From: Strigomonas culicis
Taxonomy: Eukaryota; Euglenozoa; Kinetoplastea; Trypanosomatida; Trypanosomatidae
Length of the DNA stretch: 38,704 nucleotides
Assembly: GCA_000482145.1 (NCBI GenBank)
Contig: AUXH01000121.1
Location: 1 to 38,704, forward strand
Direction: 5' to 3'
This document shows, piece by piece, positions 1 to 9,392 of the stretch. A model generated the notes under the pieces. It was not told the DNA's origin, searched no databases, and saw nothing but the letters and a program-made list of their open reading frames with translations. The position numbers were made by a program, and so were the translations under genes. The number at the start of each line of letters is the position of its first letter. The stretch's first letter is position 1.

Positions 1-1012
1 AATAAATAAAACGGTTTTACAACCTTCACTCTGTGGGCAAAATATAATTGAAGAGAAGGTACAGAACCGAAAAGGAAACTATACAATTTGCTTCCTTTCC
101 GTATCCTTCAAAATATTGAACGTTTATCCCTGAAACAAAAAAAAGGTTGCTTTTATTGGATGTATAAAGATAGAAAGAAACAAAAAGTGACAGTAAAACA
201 AACTTGAAAAGAGAGAGAGAAAGAAGAACAGGGGTGAAGCAATAGTTATATTGTGTGCGCAGAACAGCACGTAATAAAGACAACAATCAACTTCACATCA
301 TTTACGCGATATAAGCGTCTCATAAAGGACCGCAATAATGAAGAATACAATGATAAAAAAGGACATCACACACACAAGAAAAGAGAACTCATGAGTGTTT
401 CTCAACGGTAACCTACAAAGTTAGAACAAGAGAGTTTGAAATAATAGAAGTGCGACGAAAATAGTTTTGAGCGAACAAACGAAGCGCCAAAAATGGTCAA
501 GAATTGCCAATAACTAAACAAACTGATAATTTGAAAAAGAAAAGTGTACTTCTGAACACAGTAGTTAAAATCGGGTAGTAGGCTTTGAACGGGCGAAAAA
601 AAAAACATGTACAAAAGAGAGAACCAGTAAAAAAAAAGAAGGTATTCCAAAGAAAAGAAGAAAAATTGTGACTGTATATATACATACTTACATAAACGGT
701 AGTACATGAAACACAGTACTGTTGTGATACTTACTGATGTATGGTATTTAAAAAATTCAAATAATGAAGATGTATACCACCATCTATGAATGCAAATGTC
801 ACCTAAAAAAAAAAAAAAGTAAAAAAAAAGAAGAAATCAAAGAACTGCAAAGAGAAAAACTGGAAATACATAACGTGTACCTGTACAAGACATGGTCCAC
901 TTACTCCAATCAAGAGTAAAGAATCAGACTGAAGGTGTTAATACAATAATAAACTACATATGGACCTACAACAACAACCAAGAAAACATCAAGACGCAAA
1001 AAGGTAGAATTA
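1..1012. other. A/T-rich intergenic region with family flank modules
   Basis: No convincing gene is present. The apparent ORFs here are low-complexity Phe/Leu/Tyr/Ser translations of T-rich DNA. Three modules that recur in other spacers can be seen. IR-1 (about 8-95, containing ctctgtgggcaaaatataat) elsewhere lies 100-250 nt upstream of a family ATG. IR-2 (about 262-345, ending cataaaggaccgcaataatg) elsewhere lies about 400 nt upstream. IR-3 (about 672-750, tatatatacatacttacataaacggt) elsewhere lies downstream of stops. The order implies that another leftward family copy starts just beyond position 1. A long A-run lies at about 805-830. Confidence 0.6.
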
Positions 1013-3094
1013 TCAGTGCTTCTTTGGTCTTACATGCGTTACACTATGACCCTTCTTCTTCTTTTTCTTTGAGGAACTCTTCTTCCGCTTTTGCTGACCG
1101 GCATTGCCTTTTGGGGGTTGTGCCTCCGGCTCACCGTACGGGGCCATGCGCATGGCGGGAAGGGTGGGAACATTACTGTCGAGGTCCGCGTCGCGCGGGC
1201 TGTAGACCCACGGCGCCTCAGCGAGGAAGTCGCGGCCAAACACCAGCCGCGGGTCCAGCTTGCGCTGCGGCGGCAGCGGCGGGCCGTATATCAGCGGCTG
1301 CGGGGCCATGTGGCGCATCGCTACTACCGTGAGTGTCCTGGGCGACGCCGCGCACTGGGTGTACGATGGCAGAGGGCCGTGCGGCCCCGGTGCCTGCCAG
1401 AGCCCGCCGGTGGCGCCGGCGCGTGGGGTGACCACCGCCGGCAGTGGCGGCGACGTCTGCTGCGACAGGGCGCGCGCCGGCCGCTGGTACGATGAGGTGT
1501 GCACAGGGTCCGGCGGGGGATGAGGGGCGCAGACAGGTAACCGCGTGAAGTCTCGCAAGCAGTTCTCATCGCCCAAAAAGCTGTCCGAGGCCTGCGCGCT
1601 TATCGCCGCGGGCGGAGCCTCCCCATCGCCATCCCGGGTGACCTCTCTGCTGTCATCGGAGTAGAGCGCCTGGCCCTCCGCGTCCCCGTTCTCCTGCGCC
1701 GCGCTCAGGCCGAAGAGAGAGGGGGCCCGCATCATCCCGTGCGGCATCTCTGGCGCCGCGAGGCGCTGCGTGTGTTTGACATCCTTCGCCATGGCACCAA
1801 AGACATCCCCGAAGAGCGTGTAGGTGCGCTGCAGCCCCAGCCCTGCGCTCGCGTCAGAGTAAACGGAAACGGACGGCTCTGCAGCTATGCGGTGGTCACC
1901 GCCGCCTGCCCCCGCCGCTGGGCCCGCCCAGTCGTCACCCTTCCTGCCGTCCGTGCCGCGGTCCTGGAAGAAGGCCATGTGCCCTCCCACGTCGCTCTCC
2001 TCCTCTTGGAGGGGCACCCCCGTGGCTTCAGACACTAACATGGAGTGGAGGTCGTACGGCATCGATCTCGACGCCCAGCTCTGCCGCCGCAGGTTGCTGT
2101 TCATCAGTGACGTAACGCCGCCATGCCGGAACAAGCCCGACACGGACGGCGAGCCGGGCCGCTGCTCTCCCGTCGTGAAGGCGCTCTGCAGGTCGTCCAT
2201 CGCCCCCTTCTCTCTCGGATGGGGGAGGGGGAGCACGTAGTTCGCAAGGCCACTGCAGAAGGACGCACTAGGAGAGGCGCCCGCCGCCTTGGACACGGAC
2301 GCACCCGGTGGGCTCCGCACGGATCGTGCGGCTCCGTTCGGGGCACCTTTGGAGCTGTGCAGCCCGTCGCCGTCCGGACTTCCCGCACAGCTTCTGATGC
2401 CGTTGAAGAGCGCGCTCTCGCTTGTCCGAGACGCACACCGCCTTCTTCTCCCACCGTCGCTCATCTTCGAGCCGGCCGCGTCCGTGCCATTGACCGCGTC
2501 GTCCTTCGCGGAATCTGTCGAGATCCGCCGCAGCGGCGGAGCGGCCCTACTTGTTGGGGAGTAGGAGCTGCTGATGTTGAAGGAGAAGTTCATGGAGCTC
2601 TCCGCACCTCTACTGGGGGCGGCCTGCAGATGCGAAGCGCTGTACCTCCGCCCTCGGTCGCTGCCGGTGGGGCTGCTGAAGGGGGCCTCGCCGCGACGCG
2701 GCACACTCCCCTCCGGGGCTGTGGGCACAGCACCGCCGTCCGTCGCCAGCGACAGACGCCCCTGCCGCAGCGCCGCTGCCATGGTCGGTTTCAGTGAGCC
2801 CATGGGGAGACAAATGGCGTCCTTCGCCGCGGCACCGCTGCCGTCCACACCCAGTGGTTCACTGGAGTGTACTGTTGCATCTGCCTTCGCTCCCACGAGA
2901 GGCATCACCCACTCCGTGTTCGTCAGAGGCGGTGGCCGCTCCTTCTCCGCGCGCCGTACGGCAACAGCGGGGGAGCTCGCAGTAGAAGAGAAGCCGCTTT
3001 CCGTGGAGCTGTTCTTTTGGCTGATGTCGGTCAAGTGGCACTCCGCCACTGACTTGGGCATGTCTACGATTTCATGAACGCAAACAAATGACAT
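1013..3094 (-). CDS. Tandem family member 1, hypothetical low-complexity protein
   Basis: Intact 693-residue ORF with ATG at 3092-3094; the function is not recognised. Residues 1-30 are a diverged N-terminal family motif (MSFVCVHEIVDMPKS, then ECHLTDISQ). Residues 95-119 are the PLPVGALTP/LRQERLSLA-type motif. The middle is Ser/Gly/Ala/Pro-rich and probably disordered, and includes a YDLHSM segment shared with gene 3 and a central LQRTYTLFGDVFGAMAKD module. Residues 593-639 are the C-terminal signature, with MRHMAPQP, LDPRLVFGRDFL and APWVYSPRDADLD. The last 25 residues are strongly basic (two Lys runs plus RPKKH) and could be a nuclear or nucleic-acid-binding tail, although this is only composition. 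No signal peptide or membrane helix is seen. On the coding strand a T-rich tract about 35-90 nt upstream is followed by AG dinucleotides, as in a trans-splice acceptor. Confidence 0.85.
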   Translation of the reverse strand: MSFVCVHEIVDMPKSVAECHLTDISQKNSSTESGFSSTASSPAVAVRRAEKERPPPLTNTEWVMPLVGAKADATVHSSEPLGVDGSGAAAKDAICLPMGSLKPTMAAALRQGRLSLATDGGAVPTAPEGSVPRRGEAPFSSPTGSDRGRRYSASHLQAAPSRGAESSMNFSFNISSSYSPTSRAAPPLRRISTDSAKDDAVNGTDAAGSKMSDGGRRRRCASRTSESALFNGIRSCAGSPDGDGLHSSKGAPNGAARSVRSPPGASVSKAAGASPSASFCSGLANYVLPLPHPREKGAMDDLQSAFTTGEQRPGSPSVSGLFRHGGVTSLMNSNLRRQSWASRSMPYDLHSMLVSEATGVPLQEEESDVGGHMAFFQDRGTDGRKGDDWAGPAAGAGGGDHRIAAEPSVSVYSDASAGLGLQRTYTLFGDVFGAMAKDVKHTQRLAAPEMPHGMMRAPSLFGLSAAQENGDAEGQALYSDDSREVTRDGDGEAPPAAISAQASDSFLGDENCLRDFTRLPVCAPHPPPDPVHTSSYQRPARALSQQTSPPLPAVVTPRAGATGGLWQAPGPHGPLPSYTQCAASPRTLTVVAMRHMAPQPLIYGPPLPPQRKLDPRLVFGRDFLAEAPWVYSPRDADLDSNVPTLPAMRMAPYGEPEAQPPKGNAGQQKRKKSSSKKKKKKGHSVTHVRPKKH

Positions 3095-3929
3095 TGAAAA
3101 CGTGCACTTGAGGGAGAGGTGCCTTCAAAATGAGGAAAAAAAAAATAAAACAAAAAAAATAAAAAAAGTAACCAAAAAAGGAAGAGGTGTAAAAAAAAAG
3201 CTGTGACCACTATTTCTGTGTGGACAAAGTATAACCGAAGAGAACGGGGAGAGCGGAGAGTATACCTTACGATCTATTTGCTTTTAGTATATTGTACTGT
3301 ATAATGATCGCAAGGAATATTATGAACAAAAAAAAACTATAATAATAATAATTGTGTTAAAAAAAAGAAAAATAATAGCTAAACTGAAAAAAAAAGAGAA
3401 AAGGGGAAAAAAAATGAAGAAAAAAAAATAAAACACAAACCTGAAAAGAGCAAGAGAGCGAAGAAGAATAGAAGTGCTTTATTATTCTAATTATTCTATA
3501 AACGCATACAACTGTGTGGAATGCAAGCCATCAGTAATTGTGCCAAGTGTGGCACGCGCGAGTCTTACGCCCTGTTGTCTTGGAAGGACCACAGTATTAA
3601 CGAAAGTAGAAGAGAAGGATCACACACACATAGGAAAGAAGGAAAGAATAGAAAAGCTGCTGAACAGCGAAAATATACATTAAAAAAAAAACTCACTTAA
3701 AAACAAATAAATGAAGGTCCAAAATGGGTGAAAAATCCTAATAACTAAAAAAAAAGAACGTATAGTATCGGCCAACTCAGTAGTGAGAAGCTCGTAGTCA
3801 GTATTCCGTATGCAAAAAAGAAAAAGCGAGTAGGAATAATAAAAACCCTGCAAATCAAAGAGAGAAACAAAAATTGATTGCCTATACATATACATATAAA
3901 TATACGTAGGTCATAAACACTACGTGAAA
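3095..3929. other. Intergenic region between gene 2 remnant and gene 1
   Basis: A-rich on the plus strand (T-rich on the coding strand) with many A8-A10 runs. IR-1 lies at about 3200-3290 (accactatttctgtgtggac). IR-2 lies at about 3515-3605 (gtggaatgcaagccatcag to ggaaggaccacagtattaac). A 3'-type IR-3 piece lies at about 3883-3930 (tacatatacatataaatata, then cataaacactacgtgaaac). IR-3 directly abuts coding remnant 2, whereas next to intact genes it lies a few hundred nucleotides from the stop. This indicates that the 3' end of gene 2 was deleted. No gene is seen. Confidence 0.6.
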
Positions 3930-5134
3930 CAGCCTCTATCAGAAGCTGCGGGAACCGGTAGCGCATCGCCAGAGACTTGGCCGCTCCGGGAACGGCCCCA
4001 CCTGTGTTCCTTAAGCCCACCGCCGGCCACCTACGCTCGGCGTTGGACGTGCGCACGTTATACGGCATTGCAGACCGCCAAGCGGTCACCGCGGGGCCGT
4101 AGCGGGGGGGTGAACACCGCCGGCAGTGGCACCGCGCGCGCTCCCTCACCAGCGACAAGCCAGGCCGCTGGTACGCCGGGGCCTGTGCCCTGTCCGGCGG
4201 GGGACGAGGCGTGCAGTCAGGCACTTGCCTGCAGGAACCTCTCCTTGCTAGACATGACCGCTGAGATGGTTACGTGCTGCGCCCTCGTGCTGGCAGTCTC
4301 AGCCGGCACCTCGCCGTCGCCGTCGCTTTCCGCACGGCCGTCCGCGAAGCGGGTCTGCTTCTCCACCGCCTCGTCTTGCCAAAAGGCGCCGCATGCACAC
4401 ATAGAGGGTGCACACACACACAGATGCTGGATGTGTCTAGCTCTAGAGGGTTCTGCGCCACCGCACTCGCTGCCTTCTTATCCCTCTTGTCCGGGTGGTT
4501 GGTCTCCTTGGTTATGGTGGCAAAACAGTCCGGAGGTAGAGCGCAAGCGTGACGCAGCTCCAGAACATCGCTATAGGAGGAATACTTCTGTTCCAGGCTG
4601 CTGCCATCTACCATCCTACGCCCTTCACATACATCCTCCCTGGACTCCCACAGCCGTCACCCGCGCTTTCACGCTTGTCCTCTTTGTTGGTATCCTTCTC
4701 CTTCCGGTCCTCACATCCGCGTAGCTGTACGTCCCCCTCCGTTGGCTGGTGATGGGGCAGCTCAGACGGTCGCGGCCACCACTCATGGGCGGCGCGCTCC
4801 CCTTCGGTCTGCAGGGCGGCGTGGGCGCCGCACCACCGGTCCTCGCGAGAGACAGCCGCTCCTGCCGCAGTGCCTCCGCCTTGTTCGGTGTCGGCGTGCC
4901 CGCAGGGAGTCGAAACGCATCCTTCGTCTCAGGAAGCAGACCGGTCAGCACCTCACTATGTGGTACGAGCGGTGACCTGCCTCTCCCTGCCGGCTCTACG
5001 GTATCAGCAGGGGAGCTCGTGTCGGAGGACAGGCCGCTCTCAGTACAAGTGTTTGCTTGACTGTTGTCCACCCAGTTGCGGTCGGTCACCAATTTGGACG
5101 TATTTTCAATTCCATCCACACAAAACAGCGACAT
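3930..5134 (-). pseudogene. Decayed family member 2
   Basis: The ATG at 5132-5134 opens a good N-terminal family segment (MSLFCVDGIENTSK, DNSQANTCTES, LPAGTPTPNKAEALRQERLSLA). Homology then breaks exactly after the TYSYADVR codons near 4709, and that frame soon ends at 4625. Further remnants lie in other frames: the central module (VLELRHACALPPDCFATITK, LELDTSS) at about 4430-4600, and downstream pieces (AYQRP, LPAVFTPP, MRYRFPQ) at about 3940-4200. The PWVxSPRDVD end is missing. At least two frame changes and a 3' deletion separate these pieces, so a full product is not possible; a 170-residue N-terminal fragment could still be made. The ATG is also unusually close to IR-2 (about 170 nt instead of about 400), so the IR-1 flank is deleted too. 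The block 4709-5043 is nearly identical to part of gene 5. Confidence 0.75.
4709..5043 (-). repeat. Block shared with gene 5 (copy in gene 2)
   Basis: Aligned by eye with 14202-14536: 335 bp each, no gap, 9 substitutions (about 97 percent identity). Sequences on both sides diverge abruptly. Such a sharp-edged block fits gene conversion or unequal crossing-over between tandem paralogs. Confidence 0.85.
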
Positions 5135-6222
5135 AGAAACGTACAAGATGGATAGGAGCTTTCAAAACAAAACCAATATATAAGCCAAGAATAAGTTAAT
5201 AAAAGAAAAAGGAAAACATGAAGCGAAAGAAAGCGAAAGTGAACAATAATGCTCTGAAAGCGAGAAAAGGGAGAAACGGAGAACAGCTTTTTCGTATAGA
5301 TAGGTGCATGGAAAACAAGCAGTGGTCAAGAGGATACCATCTACTACAACAAAGATGCTAAGAAACACACTCCGTGAAGGACCACATTATTAAGTAACAT
5401 GAAAAAAAAATAATTGCGGGGATAAAAGACAAAGATGGTTCATTATTTTCCAAAAGCAAACAACAAAAGAGAAAAAAAGAAAAATCTGAAATAAAAAAGG
5501 GCCAAAAAAATACACTGAAGTAAACAAAAAGAAGCTCTCCAAAAGTTGAGAGGACCGCACGAATAGAAAATGAATACAGAAAAAGAAACGTTGCTGCCTT
5601 AAATAGCTCAGTAGCAAGAAACGTCTAACAAGCACTGAACAATAATAAAAAAAAAACACAAAAAAGAACGGGTAAAACAAAGACAAAAAAGGGGAAAAAA
5701 AGGCAAAAAAAAAAAAACAGAGTGTATTTACAATCCGAGTGCAACTACGACGAAATACTAAAAAGAGAATTCCTCGTATATCGGTTACGCCGGAAGAAGC
5801 AAAATAAAGAAATATTCATAATTCTATACTTTGCAAAAAGATATCCTAAACGGTTTCAAACCGCATAAATATATATATATATATATACTGACAAAAAAAA
5901 AAGGAATAAATCGAGTGATAGTATATGTCCATGTCTACCTTCAAAAAATCAATAAACTCTTTAACTCATTGCGTACTGCTTTAAAGAGATTTGGATCAGG
6001 GAGGCATCCATACTTGCGTACACGTATCACATGCTAAAATCCGGGAAACAAAAACATATTAAACGACCACAAAAAAAAAGGTAGAATTAGAAATAACTGT
6101 GGTATACTGCTCTAACAATGTCCAGTCTACCAGTTCCGCAAAGAAAAAAGAAACAATCCAGATGTACAAAAAAAAAGACATTTCACTACGTATAGAAAAA
6201 AATAATAATGAAGAAACTACCA
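5135..6222. other. Intergenic region between gene 3 and remnant 2
   Basis: Strongly A-rich on the plus strand, with no believable gene. IR-2 lies at about 5306-5395 (ggtgcatggaaaacaagcag, ctccgtgaaggaccacatta). The IR-1 module found upstream of other copies is not visible between IR-2 and the ATG of remnant 2. A dinucleotide AT tract lies at about 5868-5887. IR-4 (ctaacaatgtccagtctacc, then agttccgcaaag) lies at about 6112-6148, about 75 nt past the gene 3 stop. The stretch 5395-5720 is almost pure A/G with A-runs. Confidence 0.55.
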
Positions 6223-8436
6223 TTACTTCCTTCGCCGGAAATAACGTATGATATTACCTTTCTTCTTCTTCTTCGTCGGATAACCGTGCTCGTGAAGCTG
6301 CTCGTGGTTGTCGCTCCTTTCCATCGGTTCATCTGGTTGTGTCGCTTCTTCCCTGTCCGGGCTGCTGCTGACCAGCGGCACGCAGAGCACGTCCTCCTCC
6401 TTGTCGACCTTTGGTGAGGCGGAGCTGACGGGGACCTCGTCCGGGATGTGCACGGCGGGTGGGGCAGAGCCACGGAAGACATAGTCAGCGATCTGCGCGG
6501 CCGCTGAGGTGGGGGCCACGGGGACGTACGGGTCCACGTCCAGATCGCGCGGGCTTCTGACCCACGGTGCCGCTCCGAGGCAGTTGCCGCCAAAGAGGCG
6601 CCGCGGGTCGACCCTCTGCCGCAGGGGCAGCGCCGGGCCGAAGGGCAGCGGCTGCGGGCACCGGTAGCGCCGCCCCAGTGCCGTGAGCGGCTCCACAGAG
6701 GCCGTGCTCGTGTCGGAGGTGTCCGTCGGCGACGATGTGCACTCGGCCTCCACCGACGGCGCGGCCTCCAACATCACCGCCGGCGCCGGGGGCGGTCCCC
6801 GTTCCGGCCGCATCCATAGCGGACGAGAGTGTCCCGGGATGCGCAACCAGTTCGGCGGCTCGCTGCCCTCCGGCAGCAGTCGCTCGTCGCTGGGCAGGCC
6901 GCCCGACAGGCCGCCGGAGGTGGACAAGGGCGTTTCTTTTTTACAAACCGCTTCATGTGTTTCCGCGCCGTCGCCGTCGCTGTCCGTGCTGTCCGCGCGG
7001 ATGTCGTCCCAGCCGAGCGGCTCGTCCTCGGCCTCCTTCTCATGCTCCTGTGCCGCGCCCCAGCCGAAGGACGAGCGCGCGCACGGCATGGCGTGCGGCG
7101 CCGTAGGGTTCCGCACCACCGCCTCGTCCTCGATCAACCCGGGCTCCGTGGCTCGCCTGGCGCCCTTGGTCACGGAAGCAAGCACCTCCGGCATCAGAGA
7201 CTGGGTGCGCCGCAGCTGGTGCTCGCCCGCCATGTCACAGATAAGCGGGACCTCCTGTTTCACCGCTGTGCGGTCCACCCTCTGCCCACCACTGCCCTCA
7301 TCCGCTGATGGGTCCGCACAGTCCGCACCCGCCTGGTCGTCCGTGCAGTAATCCGCAAAGAGTGCCACAGACCCTCCCGCGTCGCCCTCCGCCTCCTCCT
7401 CCTCCGGGGCCGGCACCGCAGTGGTCTCCGTCCGCAACATTGAAGGGGGTGCATTGAAAGAGGTCAGGGATTGGAGGTCGTACAGCAGCGATCGCGATGC
7501 CAAGCTCGGCCGCCTGAAATTGTACCCAAACTGAGACCCAGCGCCGCTGTAGGCAAACGACGGCAGTGCTGACGGCAAGTCGGGCTGATGCTCCGACTCG
7601 CTGGCTAACCCGCGCCGCCACGTTGCGGTGTCTCCCCCCGTGCTGTACATGGACCCCATGTTGTAGTTCATGTTACGGCTGCAGAGTGACGCCGGACAGG
7701 AGGCTTCCTCCGCCGTGAACAGGTTCTCGGTGGGCGGGCTCGGCAACGGTCGTGCGGCACCTGCCTCGCCCGCAGACGTGTCGCCACTAGGGCCGCTGAT
7801 GCTGATGAGGGGCACGCTGCCGCTGGGGGAGACGGCAACACCATCACCGCCGCTGGTGCCGGATGCCGTCTCCCCGGTGCTGGTGCTAGCACCTCCGCGC
7901 TCCGGCCGCCCGAAGGTGCTGTTGGCGCCGAAGGAATAGTTCCATGAGCTGTCCACGAGCGGCCTGGGAGGGGTCCGCCCGCTCGCCCCGACGACCCGCA
8001 TATTGGCCTTGCGGAAGGTGAGGCTGCTGAGTCGGGCGCCGCCGCCACTCATGGGCGGCGCGCGCTCCGTTGGTCTGCACAGCACCGGGGGTGAGGCGCC
8101 GTCCGCCGCCGCGAGAGCCAGGCGCTCCTGGCGCAGCGCCGCCGCCTTGCGGGGTGTCAGCGCGCCCACGGGGAGTTCGCTCGGGCTCTCCGCCTCCGGC
8201 GGGTCACTCGAGTGGCGCAGCCCATCCGGCATGGGCTGTACGAGGCGCTGCACCCCGTCGCAGCCGGGGGAGGGCGGTCGCGGCTCCCCCGCCGGCTGTA
8301 CAGCATCAGCGGAGGAGCTCGTGCTCGAGGAGGAGCTGCTGTCGGTATAAGCGCTGCGGTGACTGTTGCCCGCCCACTGGCACTCAGCGGCCAGCCCGTA
8401 TATATCCATAGCTCCATCCACACCAAAGAAAGACAT
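6223..8436 (-). CDS. Tandem family member 3, hypothetical protein with long tail
   Basis: Intact 737-residue ORF with ATG at 8434-8436, preceded by the family leader (ctcttgtgcgctctcc). Function unknown. The N-terminal motif (MSFFGVDGAMDIYGLAAEC) is followed by a Ser-rich run and then ELPVGALTPRKAAALRQERLALA at about residues 87-110. A Ser/Gly/Pro-rich variable region carries SRSLLYDLQSL, followed by an acidic EEEEAEGD stretch. The central module is LRRTQSLMPEVLASVTKGA. Residues 591-635 are the C-terminal signature (YRCPQP, VDPRRLFGGNCL, APWVRSPRDLDVD). Unlike most copies, about 100 further residues follow, with charged segments and a KKKKKG/YFRRRK end. A candidate 3' splice acceptor AG lies about 22 nt before the ATG on the coding strand. 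No membrane or signal sequence is seen. Confidence 0.85.
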   Translation of the reverse strand: MSFFGVDGAMDIYGLAAECQWAGNSHRSAYTDSSSSSSTSSSADAVQPAGEPRPPSPGCDGVQRLVQPMPDGLRHSSDPPEAESPSELPVGALTPRKAAALRQERLALAAADGASPPVLCRPTERAPPMSGGGARLSSLTFRKANMRVVGASGRTPPRPLVDSSWNYSFGANSTFGRPERGGASTSTGETASGTSGGDGVAVSPSGSVPLISISGPSGDTSAGEAGAARPLPSPPTENLFTAEEASCPASLCSRNMNYNMGSMYSTGGDTATWRRGLASESEHQPDLPSALPSFAYSGAGSQFGYNFRRPSLASRSLLYDLQSLTSFNAPPSMLRTETTAVPAPEEEEAEGDAGGSVALFADYCTDDQAGADCADPSADEGSGGQRVDRTAVKQEVPLICDMAGEHQLRRTQSLMPEVLASVTKGARRATEPGLIEDEAVVRNPTAPHAMPCARSSFGWGAAQEHEKEAEDEPLGWDDIRADSTDSDGDGAETHEAVCKKETPLSTSGGLSGGLPSDERLLPEGSEPPNWLRIPGHSRPLWMRPERGPPPAPAVMLEAAPSVEAECTSSPTDTSDTSTASVEPLTALGRRYRCPQPLPFGPALPLRQRVDPRRLFGGNCLGAAPWVRSPRDLDVDPYVPVAPTSAAAQIADYVFRGSAPPAVHIPDEVPVSSASPKVDKEEDVLCVPLVSSSPDREEATQPDEPMERSDNHEQLHEHGYPTKKKKKGNIIRYFRRRK

Positions 8437-9392
8437 GGAGAGCGCACAAGAGGGACTGAAATGCTCAAAATGAAATGATAGTTAAAAAGAATCAGTAGCT
8501 ATATAAAATGTGGTATTGTCACTATTACTCTATTCGCAAAGTATAATGATGGACAAAGGTGAAGAACAAAAATAATATTTAGAAAAGAAAATGAAACAAA
8601 AAAAAAGTGTAACAAAGGTAAAAAAAAAAAAAGAGATAAAAATAAACTAAAAAAAGAAGTGGAAAGTAGTGCAGCGTTGACGTCTCATGTACACAAAGAT
8701 GGAATGCAAGCGATAGTCAAGAACACGCCATGTTCCACAGTGCGAAGGTTTAAGCCGTAGTCTCCTTGAAGACCCATGCCGATGAACGTGGAAAAAAGAG
8801 ACCATACGCACATAAGAGAGGGAGGTCTTTTCTTTTAAACAGTAAAAAAAAAAGAAAGAGGAAAATAAGAAACAAAAAAAAGTACAAAAACGTTCTGCAT
8901 ATAAAAAAAAGTAACGAAACAAAACAGTGATTGTGTGATAGTACGCACATACGTCCTACGACAGTATATCAAATACTGAGTTGCTTTAATACTCATGATG
9001 CGTCGTTCTAAGTGACTTTTCGATTATAAAACTGCATATACCTGTACATACTGCAACAATAAAAAACGAAAGGAACCTTTAAAAAAAAAGTAAAAAAAGC
9101 ACAGAAATGAGAATAAAAAAGTAGTGCTCAAAGTAAATCACCAGTTACAGCCTATCCGCTCCGCTCTGCAAATGGAAGAGAATCACACCAGAAGAGCAAA
9201 GCAAAAACTGTACTTAACATTCAATTTGAACAGTAAAGAAAAAAGGAAAATACCAAGACTAATCAACAAGAGAAAATAGTAGCATCACAAGTAATCTAGG
9301 AGATAACGTGTGTTTTTCTCCTTTGTTTCTTCTTTCCTTCCTTCTCTTTCTCCTATTTTTCCTTCTCATCTTCATTCTCCTTCTCCTTCTCT
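8437..9392. other. Intergenic region between genes 4 and 3
   Basis: IR-1 lies at about 8510-8570 (gtcactattactctattcgc, aaagtataatgatgg). IR-2 lies at about 8698-8790 (gatggaatgcaagcgatagt, ctccttgaagacccatgcc). IR-4 lies at about 9145-9180 (cctatccgctccgctctgca). The stretch 9310-9390 is pyrimidine-rich on the plus strand, the opposite of every other spacer here, and directly follows the gene 4 stop. No gene is supported. Confidence 0.55.
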
